Source of the DNA: a virus
Strand: one strand, 5' to 3'
IMG/VR virus record: IMGVR_UViG_3300013006_000062
Coordinates: 1-40,162 of that record
Length of the DNA: 40,162 bases
Shown here in pieces: positions 1-7,713 of this stretch; position 1 is the stretch's first letter, and every line of letters begins with the position of its first letter. The notes beneath the pieces are model-generated. The model did no database searches and had not been told where the DNA came from. It saw only the letters and a list, made by a program, of their open reading frames with translations. The position numbers and the translations under genes are program-made.

Positions 1-1137
1 GGCAGTGCTGCTAGGGCATCTTACCAAGATGCAAATCGTCAAAAAGAAAAAACTCAACCTCCCGCAGTAGATACCCCCCCGCCGGATCCACCTCCTGCTA
101 CACCACCTCCTACCACAGTTCTTGCTCCTGCCACAGAGACTACACCGCCAGCCACAGAGACTCCCCCGCCAGCTACAGAGACTCCCCCGCCAGCTACAGA
201 GACTCCCCCGCCATCAACTGAACAGGCCGAAGCTGTTGTTGCTGCCCAAGTGCAGACTGATGTTGCTACTACGACTAATCCATCACAGTCTGAATTAGAT
301 TCGAAGGCTAAACTTGAAACGGCAGATATTGTAGATACCTCAAATCAGGTCGTTGATGAACGGGCTGAAAATCGTGCAAAAAATGTACAACCCTATGTAG
401 ATGAATCTACATCCAGGGCAGCCGCCGCCGGGTTATCTGCCGGGGCTGAAAAAGCTGCTCCGCCCCCTACCAGTGTCACAGTTGTTAACCGCCGAGGTAG
501 TAAAATGGGGAAAGATCTCAGAGTTAAACTGCGTGTGCCTGCCAAATATCTAGAGCCTGGCGGCATGACTGCACCATTGATATCGCTTGGTGGTATAATT
601 TTTCCTTATACTCCTACGATCAGTTATGAAGCCAAAGCAGATTATGGAGCTAGTAACCCTATGCACAGCAATTTTGCTGTTAATTTCTATCAGCGTAGTA
701 GCATAAGTGCTATTTCCATTACTGGAAAATTTTCGGTTCAAAACACCAAAGATGCCGAAATTTATTTGGCCACAATGCATTTGCTAAAAGCATTAATTAG
801 AATGAGATCGGGAGGTGCCAATAATGGAGATAAGGATAGCGGTGCTCCTCCTCCAGTATGCAGATTAGATGGATATGGTACTATGATGCTAGAAAATGCA
901 CCTGTAGTTATTACAAGTTATCGAGCTGAATTTCCTGATTCAGTTGATTATTTTACAATAGCAACAAATCTAGTAGACCCTATAAGCGGGCTGCAATATG
1001 CTTCTGAAAAGGCTAGTGTTCCAACCTTGTCCACTATTGCTATTACCTGTTTGCCTATGTACAGCAGAGAAGAAATGCAGAAATTTTCTGTCACTGGGTA
1101 TCTCAATGGATCATATAAAGGTAGAGGGTTTATCTAA
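1..1137 (+). CDS. baseplate tail-tube-junction protein (gp48/gp54-like), 5' truncated
   Basis: The frame is open from base 1, so the gene starts left of the window; 378 codons are visible. A GTG at 250 could be read as a start, but the open frame upstream encodes a clearly structured Pro-rich repeat, so it is internal. Residues 1 to about 155 are low-complexity (Pro/Ala/Thr/Glu), including four tandem ATETPPP units. The folded part starts near residue 158 (KMGKDLRVKLRVP) and ends with a region resembling the T4 gp48 C-terminus in layout (VVITSYRAEFP, then VPTLSTIAIT and PMYSREEMQKFSV). In T4, gp48 and gp54 cap the baseplate and nucleate the tail tube. The gene overlaps the gp53 start by one base (TAATG), which fits translational coupling inside a baseplate operon. 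The family call is inferred from position and weak motif similarity; another baseplate-tube protein is possible. Confidence 0.5.
   Translation, partial: GSAARASYQDANRQKEKTQPPAVDTPPPDPPPATPPPTTVLAPATETTPPATETPPPATETPPPATETPPPSTEQAEAVVAAQVQTDVATTTNPSQSELDSKAKLETADIVDTSNQVVDERAENRAKNVQPYVDESTSRAAAAGLSAGAEKAAPPPTSVTVVNRRGSKMGKDLRVKLRVPAKYLEPGGMTAPLISLGGIIFPYTPTISYEAKADYGASNPMHSNFAVNFYQRSSISAISITGKFSVQNTKDAEIYLATMHLLKALIRMRSGGANNGDKDSGAPPPVCRLDGYGTMMLENAPVVITSYRAEFPDSVDYFTIATNLVDPISGLQYASEKASVPTLSTIAITCLPMYSREEMQKFSVTGYLNGSYKGRGFI
130..213 (+). repeat. 4 x 21-bp in-frame tandem repeat (ATETPPP)
   Basis: Four adjacent 21-base units start at 130, 151, 172 and 193. Each has the form GC(C/T)ACAGAGACT followed by CCCCCGCCA; the first unit has ACACCGCCA instead. 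The last two units are identical. They encode Ala-Thr-Glu-Thr-Pro-Pro-Pro, with Thr for the first Pro in unit 1. The repeat keeps the frame and lies in the disordered N-terminal tail of the junction protein. Confidence 0.9.
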
Positions 1138-1436
1138 TGTCTGAATACAATTCATTTAGTCCGTACTATACAACTTCCTTGGTCAACGGTTATTTAGATG
1201 TTATGACCTTTAGGGATATTCCTGGTCAAACTGACGATACTTTATTTGAAATAGTTTCTACTTATGAATTTCGCCCTGATTTATTAGCCTATGACCTTTA
1301 TCAAGAAACTAAATTATGGTGGGTATTTGCCATGCGTAATAAGGAAATTCTCAAAGATCCTATTTACGACATGACAGCAGGAACAAAGATCTATCTTCCT
1401 AAATTATCTGTAATAAAACGAGTATTGGGAGTATAA
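1137..1436 (+). CDS. 53: baseplate wedge protein gp53 (LysM-like)
   Basis: This 99-residue protein matches the core of T4-like gp53, a wedge component that clamps neighbouring wedges when the baseplate assembles. The recognisable block is LWWVFAMRNKEILKDPI, then DMTAGTKIYLP near residues 60-90, a LysM-type fold signature in this family. T4 gp53 is about 196 residues, so this is a short, core-only version. The ATG at 1137 overlaps the TAA of the upstream gene by one base and the next gene begins three bases after its stop, so it is embedded in a tightly coupled baseplate operon. Assignment is good because motif and neighbours (junction protein before, gp5 and gp25 after) agree. Confidence 0.8.
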   Translation: MSEYNSFSPYYTTSLVNGYLDVMTFRDIPGQTDDTLFEIVSTYEFRPDLLAYDLYQETKLWWVFAMRNKEILKDPIYDMTAGTKIYLPKLSVIKRVLGV

Positions 1437-1439
1437 CGC

Positions 1440-4400
1440 ATGCCTGAAAATGCTGTAGTGGAAAGAAAAACCAACGATCCCGAAAGTACCAAAACAACCA
1501 ATCAACCAACAAAAGATGCCGATGCTGTACAAATTTATTCATCGTCGGGCAAACAAAATGTACTAAACAAATATCGATCGTATACCTACAATTTTACATT
1601 GTCTGCACTTACCACCCAGGAATCTAATTCACCTGCATCATATAGGAGCAGTGAATTAAATTTAGTAATACTGAAGTCTGGGGGTAAGGGGAATGTCGAT
1701 TGGGTACCTCCTGCCAGTCCTGCTAAATTTGACATGTTTATAGAAAATGTTGAAATAGAAACAATTATGGCATTCACTCCCGAGGGCGGTCTTACCCAGC
1801 CGTTACAGATTAAATTTGATGTTATTGAACCTTACAGTATTAATGGATTTATAGAAGCAATACATTTAGCTGCTGTAAAAGCTGGATATGACAGTTATTC
1901 TAATGCCAGTTTTCTGTTAAAAATGGAATTTGTTGGATATCCTGATAATGTAGATTTGCCTGAACCTGAAATTGTTGAAAAATCTACTAGATATTTTGTT
2001 TTTCGTTTTACAGGAATGACGGTTGAGGTTACTGAGCGTGGTACAAAATATGCCTGCTCAGGTGTTCCGTTTGGGGACATGGCATTTGGTCAGGCGGGAA
2101 AATTAAAAAAACCAATAAAGATGTCAGGCGAAACTGTCAAAGATATATTAAAAGCATTAATGAAAGGACTCAGCGAGCAGGAAGCATATTCAGATGATAA
2201 ATCTAAAACTCAATCTCTTGATTCTGATTCATATGCAATAAGTTTTCGAAGTTTTATGGGTGGTAGTTTTGTAGAAGATGAGAATGGGGCGATACCCAAG
2301 AGTAAATTAATTGAACTCGGCAAAGATAATTCTCTTTATAAAATAGTAGATCCCGCCGATACTACTAAACCTAATGCTTATCAGGTTGACAGTGCCACTC
2401 AACCTACCGCTGGTAATAATCCTGGAACCATCAAATATAATCCTAAAGAAACTGTAGTACAATTTCCTGAAGGAGCTAATATTCATGAAGTTATTTCAGC
2501 AGTCGTTAGGGATAGTCAATATGTTAGAAACATTATCAAAACTTTGCCTATTGATTCTTATGGAATGGTAAACTATTTTAGTGTTAGGGCAGAAATTACA
2601 AATAAAACACAAATTAATCCTGATACTAAAAAGCCCTATCAAATTTTTACCTATGTAGTTAGTCCTTTTAAGATTCATTATACAGCTATACCTACTTATG
2701 AAGCCAATAAGATAGATGAAAAAAAATTAAAAAAACTAACAAATAGAGAATACAACTACATATATACAGGAAAAAATGTAGATGTCCTACATTTTAGATT
2801 GAATTTTAATAATTTATATTTTGAGGCTTTGCCCACAGCTTTGGGAAACAAAGAAACTCCGGGGACTAAAACAGCCGCCTCCCCTGGAAAGCAGCCGGAA
2901 ATTAAATATACAAGTTCAGCACCCAGCGGCGGTTCTGTTCCTGCAGTTCCAAAAAATGTAGATCCTGGGGTAACATCTGTAAGACCTCCTAGTGGGTATA
3001 ATGCCAGCCAGCCACTCAACGATCCCTATAGTATTCTAGCCAAGAGCATGCATGAAAAAGTTCTCAATAGTGTTAGTCTATTGACTGGAGAGCTAGAGAT
3101 TATAGGAGATCCTTTTTATCTAGTTACTGGAGGAGTAGGTAATTACAATCCGTCATCTAGCGGTGGGCTTACACAAGACGGCGAGGCCGCCCATACTGTT
3201 GGCCAGGTATTGATAACAATAAATTTTAGAAATCCTATAGATATTAAACCTGATGGTATGATGTACTTTGATGCCAATCGAGTTCCCTTTAGTGGAGTCT
3301 ATATGGTACAGCAGGCTAACAGTACATTCAAAGATGGAATTTTTAAACAGGTATTGAAAATTATTCGAGTACCTGGACAAATTATTGATCAAGACCTATC
3401 ACCTAGCGACCCCAAGGATGGTATGGTGTTATCACCTAATCCTTTAGATTCTCAAGTGGAAGATACTACTTTTGCGGTACCTAGAGGCGAGAGATTGGAC
3501 GCATCTAGTGTTCAGGAACAGTTTGGTAGAGGAATACCGGTTCCTGGTTTACCTGGTTCACCGGTAAATGCTGTAGCGGCACCGGGCGGATTAGGAGGAA
3601 ATTCTACATCATTACTGAATCAAACTTTGGGATCTTTTCCTTCTGCAGGTTCATTATTGGCTAAATCTGCACAGATAGGACTGCCTTTGCCCAACGATGT
3701 TGCAACCAATATCAGACTAAGTTCATCTGGACTGGCCGATCTCAGCCAATATTCTTTGGCCAACGCGGCTAAGGTTGTATCAACTGTGAAAAATTTACCA
3801 GGTGCCCTAAGTCTAGACAACGCTAAAACATTAGCCGGAAATCTTTCTTCAAATGCCATTAGTAGGGCATTAACAACAATTAATCCCGGCTCGGGAATAG
3901 GGCAAGGAGCAACATCTTTATTGTTCTCAGCAGCCGATCTAGCACTTACAGGAGGTACTTTGAGTCTATTAACTAACGGACCTATGGGCAGTATAGCTAC
4001 TTCTGTTATGGGAAAAGTAGTAGGACTTGGTGCAGATCAAATAAGTGGACTAGTTGGAAATGCTTCCAGCAAAGTAGGTGCATTGTTAGGATCAGCTGCT
4101 GATCCTAAAGCATTGGCCGCTAAGGTAGGACTTGACCCTAGCAAGCTATCTGGTCTAGGCGGAAATCTGCAGAGTAAACTTTTAGGATCAATAGGTAAAT
4201 TTAAAACATTACCAGAAAATGTCAATCTAACTCAGGCTGCTGCCAATGGCCTAGTTTTAGATTACATTCCTGCTAACAAATTGGCCAATATTCCGGCCAC
4301 GGCTCCGTATGCAACTGCACCACCTCCAGATGTTGATGCCGCTTATCTCAAAGAAGTTGCCGGTAAAGGTGGGCCAAGGGCATTGGCCAATCTCTATGGC

Positions 4401-4778
4401 GTCAGCAGTGTAGATAAAATTTCATCTAACATACTGCCTAAAGATCTAGCAAACACCGCACTAAGTAGTATTTCAGCGGGGCAGTTTAACCCACTATCTA
4501 ACCTACGATCGGTTGGAAATTTAACTGATATTAAATCTTTTACAGATAAAGTTGCTGGAGCTAATTCACAGTTATCTTCATTGACCGGTCTTCCTTTTAT
4601 CAAAGATCAAAACATAGTAGGGTCTGTTGCAGCAAAATTCGGAAGTGCTGCATTAGGGCAGAGCCCTTTGACTAAATTAGTTAATAACATAGGAAACCCT
4701 AATGCTGCTCCATATACAGGCGGTGATTCTAATATTAGATCAAAATTAGGGATACCTCCACTTCCTGGAATTGGTTAA
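1440..4778 (+). CDS. large baseplate structural protein in hub (gp27-like) position
   Basis: 1112 residues, between gp53 and gp5, where a hub partner of gp5 would be expected. The N-terminal 30 residues are polar. From about residue 45 (KYRSYTYNFTLSAL) to about 680 the sequence looks like folded beta-rich structural protein, including PYSINGFIEAIHLAAVKAGY and FLLKMEFVGYP. A Pro/Gly-rich stretch near 495-520 (PSGGSVPAVPKNVDPG) is a likely hinge. Residues from about 700 to the end change character: Ala/Gly/Leu/Ser-rich, short amphipathic segments, repeatedly of the type LGGNLxSxLLGS. No catalytic motif was seen. T4 gp27 is only about 391 residues, so if this is a hub it carries a long extra tail. 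The assignment to the hub is positional inference; the structural role is more certain than the exact gp number. Confidence 0.5.
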   Translation: MPENAVVERKTNDPESTKTTNQPTKDADAVQIYSSSGKQNVLNKYRSYTYNFTLSALTTQESNSPASYRSSELNLVILKSGGKGNVDWVPPASPAKFDMFIENVEIETIMAFTPEGGLTQPLQIKFDVIEPYSINGFIEAIHLAAVKAGYDSYSNASFLLKMEFVGYPDNVDLPEPEIVEKSTRYFVFRFTGMTVEVTERGTKYACSGVPFGDMAFGQAGKLKKPIKMSGETVKDILKALMKGLSEQEAYSDDKSKTQSLDSDSYAISFRSFMGGSFVEDENGAIPKSKLIELGKDNSLYKIVDPADTTKPNAYQVDSATQPTAGNNPGTIKYNPKETVVQFPEGANIHEVISAVVRDSQYVRNIIKTLPIDSYGMVNYFSVRAEITNKTQINPDTKKPYQIFTYVVSPFKIHYTAIPTYEANKIDEKKLKKLTNREYNYIYTGKNVDVLHFRLNFNNLYFEALPTALGNKETPGTKTAASPGKQPEIKYTSSAPSGGSVPAVPKNVDPGVTSVRPPSGYNASQPLNDPYSILAKSMHEKVLNSVSLLTGELEIIGDPFYLVTGGVGNYNPSSSGGLTQDGEAAHTVGQVLITINFRNPIDIKPDGMMYFDANRVPFSGVYMVQQANSTFKDGIFKQVLKIIRVPGQIIDQDLSPSDPKDGMVLSPNPLDSQVEDTTFAVPRGERLDASSVQEQFGRGIPVPGLPGSPVNAVAAPGGLGGNSTSLLNQTLGSFPSAGSLLAKSAQIGLPLPNDVATNIRLSSSGLADLSQYSLANAAKVVSTVKNLPGALSLDNAKTLAGNLSSNAISRALTTINPGSGIGQGATSLLFSAADLALTGGTLSLLTNGPMGSIATSVMGKVVGLGADQISGLVGNASSKVGALLGSAADPKALAAKVGLDPSKLSGLGGNLQSKLLGSIGKFKTLPENVNLTQAAANGLVLDYIPANKLANIPATAPYATAPPPDVDAAYLKEVAGKGGPRALANLYGVSSVDKISSNILPKDLANTALSSISAGQFNPLSNLRSVGNLTDIKSFTDKVAGANSQLSSLTGLPFIKDQNIVGSVAAKFGSAALGQSPLTKLVNNIGNPNAAPYTGGDSNIRSKLGIPPLPGIG

Positions 4779-4789
4779 TAGGAATTATT

Positions 4790-7210
4790 ATGGCTTTTGA
4801 CGAAAGAAAACGATCACCTCCTCCATCAGCCGGACCTTTTCTAGCTGAAGTTAGGAGTCATCTTGATCCGATCTATATGGGTAAATTAGAAGTTTCTATA
4901 GTTAAAAACATGCCGGGTTGGATAAAAACTCAAGCTGAAACTTACATTGCTAGTTATTGCAGCCCATTTATGGGGTCTACCTCTGTTAGATATGAGGGAA
5001 ATAATAGTAGTGATTTTAATGACGTGCAAAAAACTTATGGATTTTGGGCAATACCTCCCGACATAGGTAATACCGTTATGATAATGTTTATTGAAGGTGA
5101 TGCTAACCAATGTTATTGGTTTGGTTGTGTACAAGATCCATTTCAAAATCATATGATCCCTGGAATAGCAGCCAGTAAAAATGTAGCAATGACTGGTGAA
5201 CAACGTAGAAAGTACGGTACAGATTTTTTACCTGTAGCAGAAGGTCATAAATCCTCTCTTAGTGAAAGCGAAACTCCGGCAGGAAAGGCTAAACCGGTAC
5301 ATCCATTTGCTGAAAGATTACTGCAACAGGGGCTATTGCTTGATAATATCAGGGGAGTGACTACCAGTGGTGCCAGAAGAGAAGTTCCTAGTGGAGTTTT
5401 TGGTATTTCAACTCCGGGGCCGCTAGACACCAGTTCTGGAGCTAAAAGAGGAAAAATCGGCTACGGTGACGGAAAAGAAGCTCCTGTCAGTAGATTGGGC
5501 GGTAGTACCTTTGTTATGGATGACGGTGATGTCAATGGGCAAAATGAATTAGTCAGAATTAGGACTAGGACAGGTCATCAAATTTTAATGCATAACAGTT
5601 ATGATCTAATTTATATTGGTAATAGTAAAGGCACCGCATGGGTTGAATTAACCAGTAATGGTAAAATAGATATTTTTGCTCATGATTCAGTTTCTATTCA
5701 TAGTGAACACGATTTTAATTTTCGTGCAGACAGGGATATAAATTTTGAAGCAGGCAGAAATATTCACATCAGTGCCGGTAAAAATATGGAAACCAATGTT
5801 GGTGGATACTATTTTCTTTTAGTTGATGATAATTCTAAAATTTCGGTCAGGGGTACACAGGACTATAGCGTCGGCGAAACTGCAAAACTTACTGTAGGTG
5901 GTAATCACGAAATATTAACAGGCAAAAGTTTTGTAGCCAGTGCCGATGGTGGGATTGATTTAAGTGGTGAAAGCCATGTCAGCATAGGTAGTGCAGCTAA
6001 TTTAAATGTTGGAGCAAATGGGAATATACTAGTATCTGGTGGTAGAATTGACTTAAATGGGCCTGCTGCTGCCGCCCCTGCTGTTGCCAGTCAGGCTGAG
6101 ACTCCACCGGTTCTTACATTGTTTTCGTTGCCCAACAGACAGGTCTCTAAAGGATGGCCCAACAGTGTTTTTTACAAGGCTGATGATATTAAAAGTATCA
6201 TGCAGCGAGTTCCTACTCATGAGCCTTGGGATCAACATGAGAGTGTTAATCCTCAAAAATTTAGTCCTCAAGCGACAGATGTTACTTCGGCACCAAGGCC
6301 AGGAATACCTCCCCCGCCAGTTACCCTAGGTGGTGAATTAGATGGAGGCGGAGGTGCTGCTGGAGGCGGAGGTGCTGCTGGAGGCGGAGGTGCTGCTGGA
6401 GGCGGAGGTGCTGCTGGAGGCGGTCAGGGAAATACACCTCCTCCAAAAGCCCAGGAGCCTGCTAATCAACCGGCTGTTGTACCGGGGACCTGTTCTCCTA
6501 ACTATGCTAAAGAAATTAATTCTAGTGCAGCACAAACTGGTATTGCTGCCTTGAAGAAAGCCGCAGCAGAAATGGGGTTAACAAGTCCTTATGCCGTTGC
6601 TTCTTTACTTGGAGTTGCTGGAGGGGAAAGCCATTGGGAAATCGTTGAAGAAAAGTTTGGATATAGTGCAGATAGATTATTACAGGTATTTCCTAGTGTG
6701 TTTAAAGGTGATAGAGAGTTAGCACAAAAATATGCAGGAAATCCAAATAATAGTTTACCAGAATTTTTGTACGGATATGATACCGCAAAGGGTAAAGGAT
6801 TAGGAAATACAGAGCCTGGTGATGGTGCTAAATTTATAGGTAGAGGGTATATAGGATTAACTGGTCGTGCAAACTATACCAATTTTAGTAAATGGATGTA
6901 CGAGGCACGCAAATTACCTACTCCTACAGCCCTAGTCGACAATCCTAAAATGATCAACGACCCAAAAATTGCAGCAGAGGTCAGTGTTTTATACTTTTTA
7001 AAATTGGTAAAAACTGCTCAAACAGATCCTGGTTATTTTGAAGCTGCTTATAGAAGGGTCGGTTTCTGTACTCAAGACATTTACACTCGAAAAAAAGGGT
7101 ATTACGAGTGTTTTCTTGCACAACTGAAAGGTACCACTGTAAGTAGTGGGTCTGGCGGAATAGTGACTGATGGCAGCGGAAACCCAATTAAAACTGGGTC
7201 TGCTAACTAA
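4790..7210 (+). CDS. 5: gp5-like baseplate hub/spike with C-terminal GH19 lysozyme domain
   Basis: 806 residues; AGGAAT lies ahead of the ATG. Residues 1-140 resemble the gp5 OB-fold (AEVRSHLDPIYMGKLEVSIV, then FWAIPPDIGNTVMIMFIEGD). Residues about 245-425 form short repeats (RDINFEAGRNIHISAGKN) typical of the triple-stranded beta-helix of tail spikes. A Pro-rich stretch and a GGGGAA-repeat linker (about 519-545) lead to residues about 570-790, a GH19 glycoside hydrolase domain. Its signs are GGESHWE with candidate acid Glu613, VEEKFGYSADRLL carrying the candidate second Glu (620/621), and GDGAKFIGRGYIGLTGRANY. In T4 gp5 the lysozyme lies between OB fold and helix and is of another family; here it is C-terminal and chitinase-like. 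It should cut peptidoglycan during tail penetration. The first and last domains are confident; exact catalytic residues are inferred. Confidence 0.88.
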   Translation: MAFDERKRSPPPSAGPFLAEVRSHLDPIYMGKLEVSIVKNMPGWIKTQAETYIASYCSPFMGSTSVRYEGNNSSDFNDVQKTYGFWAIPPDIGNTVMIMFIEGDANQCYWFGCVQDPFQNHMIPGIAASKNVAMTGEQRRKYGTDFLPVAEGHKSSLSESETPAGKAKPVHPFAERLLQQGLLLDNIRGVTTSGARREVPSGVFGISTPGPLDTSSGAKRGKIGYGDGKEAPVSRLGGSTFVMDDGDVNGQNELVRIRTRTGHQILMHNSYDLIYIGNSKGTAWVELTSNGKIDIFAHDSVSIHSEHDFNFRADRDINFEAGRNIHISAGKNMETNVGGYYFLLVDDNSKISVRGTQDYSVGETAKLTVGGNHEILTGKSFVASADGGIDLSGESHVSIGSAANLNVGANGNILVSGGRIDLNGPAAAAPAVASQAETPPVLTLFSLPNRQVSKGWPNSVFYKADDIKSIMQRVPTHEPWDQHESVNPQKFSPQATDVTSAPRPGIPPPPVTLGGELDGGGGAAGGGGAAGGGGAAGGGGAAGGGQGNTPPPKAQEPANQPAVVPGTCSPNYAKEINSSAAQTGIAALKKAAAEMGLTSPYAVASLLGVAGGESHWEIVEEKFGYSADRLLQVFPSVFKGDRELAQKYAGNPNNSLPEFLYGYDTAKGKGLGNTEPGDGAKFIGRGYIGLTGRANYTNFSKWMYEARKLPTPTALVDNPKMINDPKIAAEVSVLYFLKLVKTAQTDPGYFEAAYRRVGFCTQDIYTRKKGYYECFLAQLKGTTVSSGSGGIVTDGSGNPIKTGSAN
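6344..6424 (+). repeat. 18-bp tandem repeat encoding (GGGGAA)n linker
   Basis: Four perfect copies of GGAGGCGGAGGTGCTGCT start at 6344, 6362, 6380 and 6398, followed by a half copy (to 6424). They encode Gly-Gly-Gly-Gly-Ala-Ala and form a flexible linker between the spike and the GH19 domain of the gp5-like protein. Copy number is likely variable by slippage, and any whole-unit change preserves the frame. Confidence 0.95.
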
Positions 7211-7218
7211 TAAATACC
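7209..7218 (+). promoter_or_regulatory. candidate T4-type late promoter before gp25
   Basis: AATAAATACC overlaps the TAA of the gp5 gene. It carries the ATAAATA core of T4-like late promoters with A for the first T. Only five bases separate the core from the gp25 ATG at 7222, so a transcript starting in the usual place would be leaderless or nearly so. Confidence 0.4.
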
Positions 7219-7221
7219 ACT

Positions 7222-7659
7222 ATGCCATATAAAAATTTAGAAATAACTAATCTTAACTATAATAATCAACATCCTAAATCTAGGAATCATATCTATAAAG
7301 GATTTAGCACAGTTGATCCTACTAACTATGGTGGAAAACTTTTTGATTTTGATTTAATTAAGCAAGACATAATTAATCATTTTAACACCAGGAAAGGTGA
7401 ACGTGTAATGAACCCCACATTTGGAACCATCATATGGGATCTAATTATGGAGCCATTAACTGATCAAATCACACGGTTATTAACCGATGATATAACTACA
7501 ATATGTAATTTTGATCCTAGAGTCAGTCCTTTGGAAATAAAAATCAACGAATATGATCAGGGTTATCTGGTCGAGTTAACCCTATTGATGAAAAGCACAG
7601 ACGAAACATCTACACTAAGATTGGCCTTTGATCAAGCCGTGGGTCTTAGGGTTCAATAA
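7222..7659 (+). CDS. 25: baseplate wedge protein gp25
   Basis: 145 residues (T4 gp25 is 132), of the GPW/gp25 family that joins the inner wedge to the sheath and is conserved across contractile injection systems. Visible hallmarks are DLIKQDIINHFNTRKGERVM around residues 46-65, followed by NPTFGTIIWDLIMEPL. The C-terminal strand region includes INEYDQGYLVELTLLM. In contractile tails gp25 partners gp6 and gp53, and both are present here, so the inner-wedge set of gp25, gp53 and gp6 is complete in this window. The ATG at 7222 has no clear Shine-Dalgarno; expression may rely on coupling to gp5 or on a short late transcript from the ATAAATA motif just upstream. Confidence 0.92.
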   Translation: MPYKNLEITNLNYNNQHPKSRNHIYKGFSTVDPTNYGGKLFDFDLIKQDIINHFNTRKGERVMNPTFGTIIWDLIMEPLTDQITRLLTDDITTICNFDPRVSPLEIKINEYDQGYLVELTLLMKSTDETSTLRLAFDQAVGLRVQ

Positions 7660-7679
7660 TATACCGGGTTTATTTTTGC

Positions 7680-7688
7680 TATAAATAC
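7680..7688 (+). promoter_or_regulatory. T4-type late promoter before gp6
   Basis: TATAAATAC is an exact match to the T4 late -10 consensus (recognised by the gp55-type sigma). It lies in the 54-base gap between gp25 and gp6 and is 26 bases upstream of the gp6 ATG, leaving room for a short leader. The motif is flanked by an inverted repeat, TTGCTAT at 7676-7682 and ATAGCAA at 7697-7703, which could form a hairpin around the start region. Confidence 0.75.
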
Positions 7689-7713
7689 TCTATAGAATAG
7701 CAACTGTAAAACA

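Noticed and set aside
250-252. GTG at 250 as the true start of the first gene
   Set aside because: The frame stays open to base 1 and encodes an in-frame tandem repeat, so the gene begins outside the window; no ribosome site precedes 250.
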